Shown one piece after another: positions 1 to 12,900 of a stretch of 64,000 bases of DNA. The translations under genes were made by a program, and so were the position numbers. Under the pieces are notes generated by a model. It did no database searches and was not told where the DNA came from. It was given only the letters and a program-made list of their open reading frames with translations. The stretch is from positions 87,610,842 through 87,674,841 of the forward strand of contig CM043953.1 of the NCBI GenBank assembly GCA_014529385.2, read 5' to 3'. Position 1 is the stretch's first letter. Every line of letters begins with the position of its first letter. The DNA is from Adiantum capillus-veneris. Lineage: Eukaryota; Streptophyta; Polypodiopsida; Polypodiales; Pteridaceae.

Positions 1-216
1 CACAGTGAAATCTGTTATCTTGCTGTCTCTCTCTTGAAAATACATGCACATATTCCCACACATCGTCTTCCTCACTTCCACATACATAACCACAATGAAA
101 TCTGTTATCTTGTTGTCTCTCTCTTGAAAATACGTGCACATATTCCCATACATCGTCTTCCTCTCTTCCACATACATAAACACAGTGAAATCTGTTATCT
201 TTCTCTCTCCTCTCTC
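1..216. repeat. 90-bp tandem repeat, about 2.3 copies
   Basis: The segment beginning cacagtgaaatctgttatct at 1 recurs at 91 and 181, giving a 90-bp period with a few substitutions. Each copy carries a CT-rich stretch and a 'catattccca' block. The first copy may extend beyond the window edge. A (TC)n run follows at about 235-258. The short reading frames across it are by-products of the repeat. Confidence 0.85.
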
Positions 217-1150
217 TAAAAAACAGGTATTTATCTCTCTCTCTCTCTCTCTATCTATCTCTGTATCTTGCTATCTCTCTCTTGAAAATACATGCTCATG
301 TATGTGTGCGTCTGTGTTATCTATGTGTATGTATGTATATTTGTGTTATTTCATTGTAATACTCATACATAATGCAGATACACAATTACACTTAATTACG
401 ATATGCACACATAGTATATATACATACATAAATATCACAAATAACTAACACATTGTAATACTAGTAAAATTGAATGGAAGACTTACTTGCGTGATCTGTT
501 AAAGTCGATTCTTGTAGCGAGTTCTGGATGTATGCTGAGCTGATTTTCCTCTAATCCATTTGTAGATATGATTGTAACTTCTGTTTCTCAAAAATAGTAG
601 TGTTGTTTAGTGATACACCTAATGGACATAAATGGTTTAAACTAGGACATATAGACCAAAAATATGTGTATTTCTTTGGATGAATATATACACTTTTTGG
701 TGACCCTTACCACAAGTGGTGGACCTTGAGACCAATGGACTATAAGGACCTCCAAACAATACCTTGTACACTCAATCCTTCTTGGTATCTAGGTTGGACA
801 AGTGGTGGACCTTGTTCAAATTCTCTAACCACTCTCTCTAACATGGTGACATAATTTAGGTGTGATAAATTCATATCTATGCAAACTAATATCAGTTTAG
901 GCTTGTTAATTTGAATTTGTTTGAATTTATGTACAATATAATGATTTGAGGTTTGCATATTTGAATTTAGGTGGTATAATGATATCTTTTTGTGGTAAAC
1001 TTGAATTTAAAATCAATTTCGCATGGAATATTTTAAATTTAAGTAGTAAAATTTAAATTTTTATAAAAAAGTTTGAATTTTAAAATTTGGGCGGGATAGT
1101 TTAAAATTTAGGCGGGATATTTAAGATTTGGGAGGGAGTTAGCTTGGACA
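217..1150. other. AT-rich DNA with no recognisable gene
   Basis: It holds a short CT microsatellite and TATG/ACAT-rich simple sequence to about 450. Two isolated copies of the satellite core lie near 713-725 and 793-813. From 830 to 1,140 there is very AT-rich sequence with imperfect repeats of 'gtttgaattta' and 'ggcgggata'. I see no splice sites attached to coding sequence. Confidence 0.6.
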
Positions 1151-1743
1151 ATAGAGTTATTCAATAGAGTTAGCTTGGACAAGTGGTGGACCTTGGAACC
1201 AAACCCCCATTTAAAACCTATCATGGTCACTCCAAGTGGTGAGAAAGAATAACCTTTAAGATATAGCCTTATAGGTTGGACAAGTGGTGGACCTTAACAC
1301 CCTAATATTCTTAATATAATGACATAGAGTGAAAAAGTGGTGAATCTTGAGACAAAACCACTCATGCTACTAGCACTAATAGCTTGGACAAGTGGTGGAC
1401 CTTATACGTAAACCCCCCATGTTTCAATAGAGTTAGCTTCGACAAATGGTGGAGCATCCTTCTCTCCATGTTTCAATGGAGCCTAGCTTAGACAAGTGGT
1501 GGACCTTTGCTTCTCTCTATGATTCAATAGAGTTAGCTTGGACAAGTGGTGGCCCTTGGAACCAAAGCCCCATGTAAAACCTATCATGGTCACTCCAAGT
1601 GGTAATAAAGAATAACCTTTAAGATGTAGCCTTATAGGTTGGACAAGTGGTGGACCTTAACACGCGCATATTCTTAATATAATGACATAGAGTGGAAAAA
1701 TGGTGAATCTTGAGAACAAACCACTCAGGATACTAGCAATAAT
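1150..1743 (+). repeat. Diverged left edge of the GGACAAGTGGTGGACC satellite
   Basis: Copies of ttggacaagtggtggacctt recur every 50-110 bases with the same spacer phrases as the main array ('gtttcaatagagttagc', 'ataggttggacaag', 'aatataatgacatagagtg'). Substitutions and small deletions are more frequent than in the central array, as expected at the edge of a satellite that homogenises in its middle. Confidence 0.85.
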
Positions 1744-4700
1744 CGCTTGGACAAGTGGTGGACCTTGAATGTAAACCCCTCATCTACGACATATCGTGGG
1801 TTTAATGTTTTTCAATGGAGCCTAGCATCTTGGAGACATGGTGCACCTTGCTTCTCCTCATGTTTCAATGGAGCCTACCTTGGACAAATGGTGGAGCATC
1901 CTTCTCTCCATGTTTCAATGGACCCTAGCTTAGACAAGGGTGGACCTTTGCTTCTCTCTATGTTTCAATAGAGTTAGCTTGGACAAGTGGTGGACCTTGG
2001 AACCAAACCCCCATGTAAAACCTATCATGGTCACTCCAAGTAGTAAGAAAGAATAACCTTTAAGATGTAGCCTTATAGGTTGGACAAGTGGTGGACCTTA
2101 ACACCCACATATTCTTAATAAAAGTGGTGAATCTTGAGACCAAACCACTCAGGCTACTAGCAATAATAGCTTGGACAAGTGGTGGACCTTGAATGTAAAC
2201 CCCTCATCTACGAAATATCGTGGGTTTAATGTATTTCGATGGAGCCTAGCATCTTGGAGACATGGTGCAGCTTGCTTCTCGTCATGTTTCAATGGAGCCT
2301 ATCTTGGACAAATGGTGGAGCATACTTCTCTCCATGTTTCAATGGACCCTAGCTTGGACAAGTGGTGGACCTTTGTTTCTCTCTATGTTTCAATAGAGTT
2401 AGCTTGGACAAGTGGTGGACCTTGGAACCAAACCCCCATGTAAAACCTATCATGGTCACTCCAAGTGGTAATAAAGAATAACCTTTAAGATAGAGCCTTA
2501 TAGGTTGGACAAGTGGTGGACCTTAACACGCGCATATTCTTAATATAATGACATAAAGTGGAAAAGTGGTGAATCTTGAGACCAAACCACTCAGGCTACT
2601 AGCAATAATAGGTTGGACAAGTGGTGGACCTTGAATGTAAACCCCTCATCTACGAAATATCGTGGGTTTAATGTATTTCGATGGAGCCTAGCATCTTGGA
2701 GACATGGTGCACCTTGCTTCTCCTCATGTTTCAATGGAGCCTATCTTGGACAAATGGTGGAGCATCCTTCTCTCCATGTTTCAATGGACCCTAGCTTGGA
2801 CAAGTGGTGGACCTTTGTTTCTCTCTATGTTTCAATAGAGTTAGCTTGGACAAGTGGTGGACCTTGGAACCAAACCCCCATGTAAAACCTATCATGGTCA
2901 CTCCAAGTAGTAAGAAAGAATAACCTTTAAGATGTAGCCTTATAGGTTGGACAAGTGGTGGACCTTAACACCCACATATTCTTAATAAAAGTGGTGAATC
3001 TTGAGACCAAACCACTCAGGCTACTAGCAATAATAGCTTGGACAAGTGGTGGACCTTGAATGTAAACCCCTCATCTACGAAATATCGTGGGTTTAATGTA
3101 TTTCGATGGAGCCTAGCATCTTGGAGACATGGTGCAGCTTGCTTCTCGTCATGTTTCAATGGATCCTATCTTGGACAAATGGTGGAGCATCCTTCTCTCC
3201 ATGTTTCAATGGACCCTAGCTTGGACAAGTGGTGGACCTTGGAACCAAACCCCCATGTAAAACCTATCATGGTCACTCCAAGTGGTAATAAAGAATAACC
3301 TTTAAGATGTAGCCTTATAGGTTGGACAAGTGGTGGACCTTAACACGCGCATATTCTTAATATAATGACATAGAGTGGAAAAGTGGTGAATCTTGAGACC
3401 AAACCACTCAGGCTACTAGCAATAATAGCTTGGACAAGTGGTGGACCTTGAATGTACACCCCTCATCTACGACATATCGTGGATTTAATGTTTTTCGATG
3501 GAGCCTAGCATGTTGGAGACATGGTGCACCTTGCTTCTCCTCATGTTTCAATGGAGCCTACCTTGGACAAATGGTGGAGCATCCTTCTCTCCATGTTTCA
3601 ATGGACCCTAGCTTAGACAAGGGGTGGACCTTTGCTTCTCTCTATGTTTCAATAGAGTTAGCTTGGACAAGTGGTGGACCTTGGAACCAAACCCCCATGT
3701 AAAACCTATCATGGTCACTCCAAGTAGTAAGAAAGAATAACCCTTAAGATGTAGCCTTATAGGTTGGACAAGTGGTGGACCTTAACACCCACATATTCTT
3801 AATAAAAGTGGTGAATCTTGAGACCAAACCACTCAGGCTACTAGCAATAATAGCTTGGACAGGTGGTGGACCTTGAATGTAAACCCCTCATCTACGAAAT
3901 ATCGTGGGTTTAATGTATTTCGATGGAGCCTAGCATCTTGGAGACATGGTGCACCTTGCTTCTCGTCATGTTTCAATGGATCCTATCTTGGACAAATGGT
4001 GGAGCATCCTTCTCTCCATGTTTCAATGGACCCTAGCTTGGACAAGTGGTGGACCTTGGAAGCAAACCCCCATGTAAAACCTATCATTGTCACTCCAAGT
4101 GGTAATAAAGAATAACCTATAAGATGTAGCCTTATAGGTTGGACAAGTGGTGGACCTTAACACGCGCATATTCGTAATATAATGACATAGAGTGGAAAAG
4201 TGGTGAATCTTGAGACCAAACCACTCAGACTACTAGCAATAATAGCTTGGACAAGTAATGGACCTTGAATGTACACCCCTCATCTACGACATATCGTGGG
4301 TTTAATGTTTTTTGATGGAGCCTAGCATCTTGGAGACATGGTGCACCTTGCTTCTCCTCATGTTTCAATGGAGCCTACCTTGGACAAATGGTGGAGCATC
4401 CTTCTCTCCATGTTTCAATGGACCCTAGCTTAAACAAGGGGTGGACCTTCGCTTCTCTCTATGTTTCAATAGAGTTAGCTTGGACAAGTGGTGGACCTTG
4501 GAACCAGACCCCCATGTAAAACCTATCCTGGTCACTCCAAGTAGTAAGAAAGAATAACCTTTAAGATGTAGCCTTATAGGTTGGACAAGTGGTGGACCTT
4601 AACACCCACATATTTTTAATAAAAGTGGTGAATCTTGAGACCAAACCACTCAGGCTACTAGCAATAATAGCTTGGACAAGTGGTGGACCTTGAATGTAAA

Positions 4701-7700
4701 CCCCTCATCTACGAAATATCGTGGGTTGAATGTATTTCGATGGAGCCTAGCATCTTGGAGACATGGTGCAGCTTGCTTCTCGTCATGTTTCAATGGATCC
4801 TATCTTGGACAAATGGTGGAGCATCCTTCTCTCCATGTTTCAATGGACCCTAGCTTGGACAAGTGGTGGACCTTTGTTTCTCTCTATGTTTCAATAGAGT
4901 TAGCTTGGACAAGTGGTGGACCTTGGAAGCAAACCCCCATGTAAAACCTATCATGGTCACTCCAAGTGGTAATAAAGAATAACCTTTAAGATGTAGCCTT
5001 ATAGGTTGGACAAGTGGTGGACCTTAACACGCGCATATTCTTAATATAATGACATAGAGTGGAAAAGTGGTGAATCTTGAGACCAAACCACTCAGGCTAC
5101 TAGCAATAATAGCTTGGACAAGTGGTAGACCTTGAATGTACACCCCTCATCTACGACATATCGTGGGTTTAATGTTTTTGGATGGAGCCTAGCATCTTGG
5201 AGACATGGTGCACCTTGCTTCTCCTCATGTTTCAATGGAGCCTACCTTGGACAAATGGTGGAGCATCCTTCTCTCCATGTTTCAATGGAGCCTAGCTTAG
5301 ACAAGTGGTGGACCTTTGCTTCTCTCTATGATTCAATAGAGTTAGCTTGGACAAGTGGTGGACCTTGGAACCAAAGCCCCATGTAAAACCTATCATGATC
5401 ACTCCAAGTGGTAATAAAGAATAACCTTTAAGATGTAGCCTTATAGGTTGGACAAGTGGTGGACCTTAACACGCGCATATTCTTAATATAATGACATAGA
5501 GTGGAAAAATGGTGAATCTTGAGACCAAACCACTCAGGATACTAGCAATAATCGCTTGGACAAGTGGTGGACCTTGAATGTAAACCCCTCATCTACGACA
5601 TATCGCGGGTTTAATGTTTTTCAATGGAGCCTAGCATCTTGGAGACATGGTGCACCTTGCTTCTCCTCATGTTTCAATGGAGCCTACCTTGGACAAATGG
5701 TGGAGCATCCTTCTCTCCATGTTTCAATGGACCCTAGCTTAGACAAGGGGTGGACCTTTGCTTCTCTCTATGTTTCAATAGAGTTAGCTTGGACAAGTGG
5801 TGGACCTTGGAAGCAAACCCCCATGTAAAACCTATCATGGTCACTCCAAGTAGTAAGAAAGAATAACCTTTAAGATGTAGCCTTATAGGTTGGACAAGTG
5901 GTGGACCTTAACACCCACATATTCTTAATAAAAGTGGTGAATCTTGAGACCAAACCACTCAGGCTACTAGCAATAATAGCTTGGACAAGTGGTGGACCTT
6001 GAATGTAAACCCCTCATCTACGAAATATCGTGGGTTTAATGTATTTCGATGGAGCCTAGCATCTTGGAGACATGGTGCAGCTTGCTTCTCGTCATGTTTC
6101 AATGGAGCCTATCTTGGACAAATGGTGGAGCATCCTTCTCTCCATGTTTCAATGGACCCTAGCTTGGACAAGTGGTGGACCTTTGTTTCTCTCTATGTTT
6201 CAATAGAGTTAGCTTGGACAAGTGGTGGACCTTGGAACCAAACCCCCATGTAAAACCTATCATGGTCACTCCAAGTGGTAATAAAGAATAACCTTTAAGA
6301 TGTAGCCTTATAGGTTGGACAAGTGGTGGACCTTAACACGCGCATATTCTTAATATAATGACATAGAGTGGAAAAGTGGTGAATCTTGAGACCAAACCAC
6401 TCAGGCTACTAGCAATAATAGCTTGGACAAGTGGTGGACCTTGAATGTAACCCCTCATCTACGACATATCGTGGGTTTAATGTTTTTCGATGGAGCCTAG
6501 CATCTTGGAGACATGGTGCACCTTGCTTCTCCTCATGTTTCAATGGAGCCTACCTTGGACAAATGGTGGAGCATCCTTCTCTCCATGTTTCAATGGACCC
6601 TAGCTTAGACAAGGGGTGGACCTTTGCTTCTCTCTATGTTTCAATAGAGTTAGCTTGGACAAGTGGTGGACCTTGGAACCAAACCCCCATGTAAAACCTA
6701 TCATGGTCACTCCAAGTAGTAAGAAAGAATAACCTTTAAGATGTAGCCTTATAGGTTGGACAAGTGGTGGACCTTAACACCCACATATTCTTAGTAAAAG
6801 TGGTGAATCTTGAGACCAAACCACTCAGGCTACTAGCAATAATAGCTTGGACAAGTGGTGGACCTTGAATGTAAACCCTCATCTACGAAATATCGTGGGT
6901 TTAATGTATTTCGATGGAGCCTAGCATCTTGGAGACATGGTGCAGCTTGCTTCTCGTCATGTTTCAATGGAGCCTATCTTGGACAAATGGTGGAGCATCC
7001 TTCTCTCCATGTTTCAATGGACCCTAGCTTGGACAAGTGGTGGACCTTTGTTTCTCTCTATGTTTCAATAGAGTTAGCTTGGACAAGTGGTGGACCTTGG
7101 AACCAAACCCCCATGTAAAACCTATCATGGTCACTCCAAGTGGTAATAAAGAATAACCTTTAAGATGTAGCCTTATAGGTTGGACAAGTGGTGGACCTTA
7201 ACACGCGCATATTCTTAATATAATGACATAGAGTGGAAAAGTGGTGAATCTTGAGACCAAACCACTCAGGCTACTAGCAATAATAGCTTGGACAAGTGGT
7301 GGACCTTGAATGTACACCCCTCATCTACGACATATCGTGGGTTTAATGTTTTTCGATGGAGCCTAGCATCTTGGAGACATGGTGCACCTTGCTTCTCCTC
7401 ATGTTTCAATGGAGCCTACCTTGGACAAATGGTGGAGCATCCTTCTCTCCATGTTTCAATGGACCCTAGCTTAGACAAGGGGTGGACCTTTGCTTCTCTC
7501 TATGTTTCAATAGAGTTAGCTTGGACAAGTGGTGGACCTTGGAACCAAACCCCCATGTAAAACCTATCATGGTCACTCCAAGTAGTAAGAAAGAATAACC
7601 TTTAAGATGTAGCCTTATAGGTTGGACAAGTGGTGGACCTTAACACCCACATATTCTTAATAAAAGTGGTGAATCTTGAGACCAAACCACTCAGGCTACT

Positions 7701-10700
7701 AGCAATAATAGCTTGGACAAGTGGTGGACCTTGAATGTAAACCCCTCATCTACGAAATATCGTGGGTTTAATGTATTTCGATGGAGCCTAGCATCTTGGA
7801 GACATGGTGCAGCTTGCTTTTCGTCATGTTTCAATGGAGCCTATCTTGGACAAATGGTGGAGCATCCTTCTCTCCATGTTTCAATGGACCCTAGCTTGGA
7901 CAAGTGGTGGACCTTTGTTTCTCTCTATGTTTCAATAGAGTTAGCTTGGACAAGTGGTGGACCTTGGAACCAAACCCCCATGTAAAACCTATCATGGTCA
8001 CTCCAAGTGGTAATAAAGAATAACCTTTAAGATGTAGCCTTATAGGTTGGACAAGTGGTGGACCTTAACACGCGCATATTCTTAATATAATGACATAGAG
8101 TGGAAAAGTGGTGAATCTTGAGACCAAACCACTCAGGCTACTACAATAATAGCTTGGACAAGTGTGGACCTTGAATGTAAACCCCTCATCTACGACATAT
8201 CGTGGGTTTAATGTTTTTCGATGGAGCCTAGCATCTTGGAGACATGGTGCACCTTGCTTCTCCTCATGTTTCAATGGAGCCTACTTTGGACAAATGGTGG
8301 AGCATCCTTCTCTCCATGTTTCAATGGACCCTAGCTTAGACAAGGGGTGGACCTTTGCTTCTCTCTATGTTTCAATAGAGTTAGCTTGGACAAGTGGTGG
8401 ACCTTGGAACCAAACCCCCATGTAAAACCTATCATGGTCGCTCCAAGTAGTAAGAAAGAATAACCTTTAAGTTGTAGCCTTATAGGTTGGACAAGTGGTG
8501 GACCTTAACACCCACATATTCTTAATAAAAGTGGTGAATCTTGAGACCAAACCACTCAGGCTACTAGCAATAATAGCTTGGACAAGTGGTGAACCTTGAA
8601 TGTAAACCCCTCATCTACGAAATATCGTGGGTTTAATGTATTTCGATGGAGCGTAGCATCTTGGAGACATGGTTGAGCTTGCTTTTCGTCATGTTTCAAT
8701 GGAGCCTATCTTGGACAAATGGTGGAGCATCCTTCTCTCCATGTTTCAATGGACCCTCGCTTGGACAAGTGGTGGACCTTTGTTTCTCTCTATGTTTCAA
8801 TAGAGTTAGCTTGGACAAGTGGTGGACCTTGGAACCAAACCCCCATGTAAAACCTATCATGGTCACTCCAAGTGGTCATAAAGAATAACCTTTAAGATGT
8901 AGCCTTATAGGTTGGACAAGTGGTGGACCTTAACACGCGCATATTCTTAATATAATGACATAGAGTGGAAAAGTGGTGAATCTTGAGACCAAACCACTCA
9001 GGCTACTACCAATAATAGCTTGGACAAGTGTGGACCTTGAATGTAAACCCCTCATCTAAGACATATCGTGGGTTTAATGTTTTTCGATGGAGCCTAGCAT
9101 CTTGGAGACATGGTGCACCTTGCTTCTCCTCATGTTTCAATGGAGCCTACTTGGACAAATGGTGGAGCATCCTTCTCTCCATGTTTCAATGGACCCTAGC
9201 TTAGACAAGGGGTGGACCTTTGCTTCTCTCTATGTTTCAATAGAGTTAGCTTGGACAAGTGGTGGACCTTGGAACCAAACCCCCATGTAAAACCTATCAT
9301 GGTCACTCCAAGTAGTAAGAAAGAATAACCTTTAAGATGTAGCCTTATAGGTTGGACAAGTGGTGGACCTTAACACCCACATATTCTTAATAAAAGTGGT
9401 GAATCTTGAGACCAAACCACTCAGGCTACTAGCAATAATAGCTTGGACAAGTGGTGGACCTTGAATGTAAACCCCTCATCTACGACATATCGTGGGTTTA
9501 ATGTATTTCGATGGAGCCTAGCATCTTGGAGACATGGTGCAGCTTGCTTCTCGTCATGTTTCAATGGAGCCTATCTTGGACAAATGGTGGAGCATCCTTC
9601 TCTCCATGTTTCAATGGACCCTAGCTTGGACAAGTGGTGGACCTTTGTTTCTCTCTATGTTTCAATAGAGTTAGCTTGGACAAGTGGTGGACCTTGGAAC
9701 CAAACCCCCATGTAAAACCTATCATGGTCACTCCAAGTGGTAATAAAGAATAACCTTTAAGATGTAGCCTTATAGGTTGGACAAGTGGTGGACCTTAACA
9801 CGCGCATATTCTTAATATAATGACATAGAGTGGAAAAGTGGTGAATCTTGAGACCAAACCACTCAGGCTACTAGCAATAATAGCTTGGACAAGTGGTGGA
9901 CCTTGAATGTAACCCCTCATCTACGACATATCGTGGGTTTAATGTTTTTCGATGGAGCCTAGCATCTTGGAGACATGGTGCACCTTGCTTCTCCTCATGT
10001 TTCAATGGAGCCTACCTTGGACAAATGGTGGAGCATCCTTCTCTCCATGTTTCAATGGACCCTAGCTTAGACAAGGGGTGGACCTTTGCTTCTCTCTATG
10101 TTTCAATAGAGTTAGCTTGGACAAGTGGTGGACCTTGGAACCAAACCCCCATGTAAAACCTATCATGGTCACTCCAAGTAGTAAGAAAGAATAACCTTTA
10201 AGATGTAGCCTTATAGGTTGGACAAGTGGTGGACCTTAACACCCACATATTCTTAATAAAAGTGGTGAATCTTGAGACCAAACCACTCAGGCTACTAGCA
10301 ATAATAGCTTGGACAAGTGGTGGACCTTGAATGTAAACCCCTCATCTACGAAATATCGTGGGTTTAATGTATTTCGATGGAGCCTAGCATCTTGGAGACA
10401 TGGTGAGCTTGCTTCTCGTCATGTTTCAATGGAGCCTATCTTGGACAAATGGTGGAGCATCCTTCTCTCCATGTTTCAATGGACCCTAGCTTGGACAAGT
10501 GGTGGACCTTTGTTTCTCTCTATGTTTCAATAGAGTTAGCTTGGACAAGTGGTGGACCTTGGAACCAAACCCCCATGTAAAACCTATCATGGTCACTCCA
10601 AGTGGTAATAAAGAATAACCTTTAAGATGTAGCCTTATAGGTTGGACAAGTGGTGGACCTTAACACGCGCATATTCTTAATATAATGACATAGAGTGGAA

Positions 10701-12900
10701 AAGTGGTGAATCTTGAGACCAAACCACTCAGGCTACTACCAATAATAGCTTGGACAAGTGTGGACCTTGAATGTAAACCCCTCATCTACGACATATCGTG
10801 GGTTTAATGTTTTTGATGGAGCCTAGCATCTTGGAGACATGGTGCACCTTGCTTCTCCTCATGTTTCAATGGAGCCTACTTGGACAAATGGTGGAGCATC
10901 CTTCTCTCCATGTTTCAATGGACCCTAGCTTAGACAAGGGTGGACCTTTGCTTCTCTCTATGTTTCAATAGAGTTAGCTTGGACAAGTGGTGGACCTTGG
11001 AACCAAACCCCCATGTAAAACCTATCATGGTCACTCCAAGTAGTAAGAAAGAATAACCTTTAAGATGTAGCCTTATAGGTTGGACAAGTGGTGGACCTTA
11101 ACACCCACATATTCTTAATAAAAGTGGTGAATCTTGAGACCAAACCACTCAGGCTACTAGCAATAATAGCTTGGACAAGTGGTGGACCTTGAATGTAAAC
11201 CCCTCATCTACGAAATATCGTGGGTTTAATGTATTTCGATGGAGCCTAGCATCTTGGAGACATGGTGCAGCTTGCTTCTTGTCATGTTTCAATGGAGCCT
11301 ATCTTGGACAAATGGTGGAGCATCCTTCTCTGCATGTTTCAATGGACCCTAGCTTGGACAAGTGGTGGACCTTTGTTTCTCTCTATATTTCAATAGAGTT
11401 AGCTTGGACAAGTGGTGGACCTTGGAACCAAACCCCCATGTAAAACCTATCATGGTCACTCCAAGTGGTAATAAAGAATAACCTTTAAGATGTAGCCTTA
11501 TAGGTTGGACAAGTGGTGGACCTTAACACGCGCATATTCTTAATATAATGACATAGAGTGGAAAAGTGGTGAATCTTGAGACCAAACCACTCAGGCTACT
11601 AGCAATAATAGCTTAGACAAGTGGTGGAACTTGAATGTAAACCCCTCATCTACGACATATCGTGGGTTTAATGTTTTTCGATGGAGCCTAGCATCTTGGA
11701 GACATGGTGCAGCTTGCTTCTCGTCATGTTTCAATGGAGCCTACTTTGGACAAATGATGGAGCATCCTTCTCTCCATGTTTCAATGGACCCTAGCTTAGA
11801 CAAGGGGTGGACCTTTGCTTCTCTCTATGTTTCAATAGAGTTAGCTTGGACAGGTGGTGGACCTTGGAACCAAACCCCCATGTAAAACCTATCATGGTCA
11901 CTCCAAGTAGTAAGAAAGAATAACCTTTAAGATGTAGCCTTATAGGTTGGACAAGTGGTGGACCTTAACACCCACATATTCTTAATAAAAGTGGTGAATC
12001 TTGAGACCAAACCACTCAAGCTACTAGCAATAATAGCTTGGACAAGTGGTGGACCTTGAATGTAAACCCCTCATCTACGAAATATCGTGGGTTTAATGTA
12101 TTTCGATGGAGCCTAGCATCTTGGAGACATGGTGCAGCTTGCTTCTCGTCATGTTTCAATGGAGCCTATCTTGGACAAATGGTGGAGCATCCTTCTCTCC
12201 ATGTTCAATGGACCCTAGCTTGGACAAGTGGTGGACCTTTGTTTCTCTCTATGTTTCAATAGAGTTAGCTTGGACAAGTGGTGGACCTTGGAACCAAACC
12301 CCCATGTAAAACCTATCATGGTCACTCCAAGTGGTAATAAAGAATAACCTTTAAGATGTAGCCTTATAGGTTGGACAAGTGGTGGACCTTAACACGCGCA
12401 TATTCTTAATATAATGACATAGAGTGGAAAAGTGGTGAATCTTGAGACCAAACCACTCAGGCTACTACCAATAATAGCTTGGACAAGTGTTGGACCTTGA
12501 ATGTAAACCCCTCATCTACGACATATCGTGGGTTTAATGTTTTTCGATGGAGCCTAGCATCTTGGAGACATGGTGCACCTTGATTCTCCTCATGTTTCAA
12601 TGGAGCCTACCTTGGACAAATGGTGGAGCATCCTTCCCTCCATGTTTCAATGGACCCTAGCTTAGACAAGGGGTGGACCTTTGCTTCTCTCTATGTTTCA
12701 ATAGAGTTAGCTTGGACAAGTGGTGGACCTTGGAACCAAACCCCCATGTAAAACCTATCATGGTCACTCCAAGTAGTAAGAAAGAATAACCTTTAAGATG
12801 TAGCCTTATAGGTGGGACAAGTGGTGGACCTTAACACCCACATATTCTTAATAAAAGTGGTGAATGTTGAGACCAAACCACTCAGGCTACTAGCAATAAT
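1744..12900 (+). repeat. Higher-order satellite array, ~866-bp dimer of ~425/442-bp monomers
   Basis: The phrase 'gcttggacaagtggtggaccttgaatgta' (often altered by a base or two) restarts each monomer, for example near 1,744, 2,168, 2,610, 3,035, 3,427, 3,852, 4,669, 5,553, 5,978, 6,845, 7,710, 8,575, 9,440, 10,306, 11,168 and 12,035. Two types alternate. One has 'acacgcgcatattcttaatataatgacatagag' (~442 bp). The other has 'acacccacatattcttaataaaag', a 17-bp deletion (~425 bp). From 5,978 onward the dimer repeats every 862-867 bp. Inside each monomer are about seven copies of the 20-mer core, several in 50-51-bp subunits starting 'gtttcaatgga'. A few monomers (near 3,035 and 3,852) lack one subunit and measure ~392 bp. 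The last clear monomer breaks off at about 12,900. No gene is embedded in it. Confidence 0.95.

Noticed and set aside
1744-12900. CRISPR-like array of regularly spaced direct repeats
   Set aside because: The spacers are themselves repeated, unit sizes are 50 to 866 bp, and the window is clearly plant nuclear DNA.
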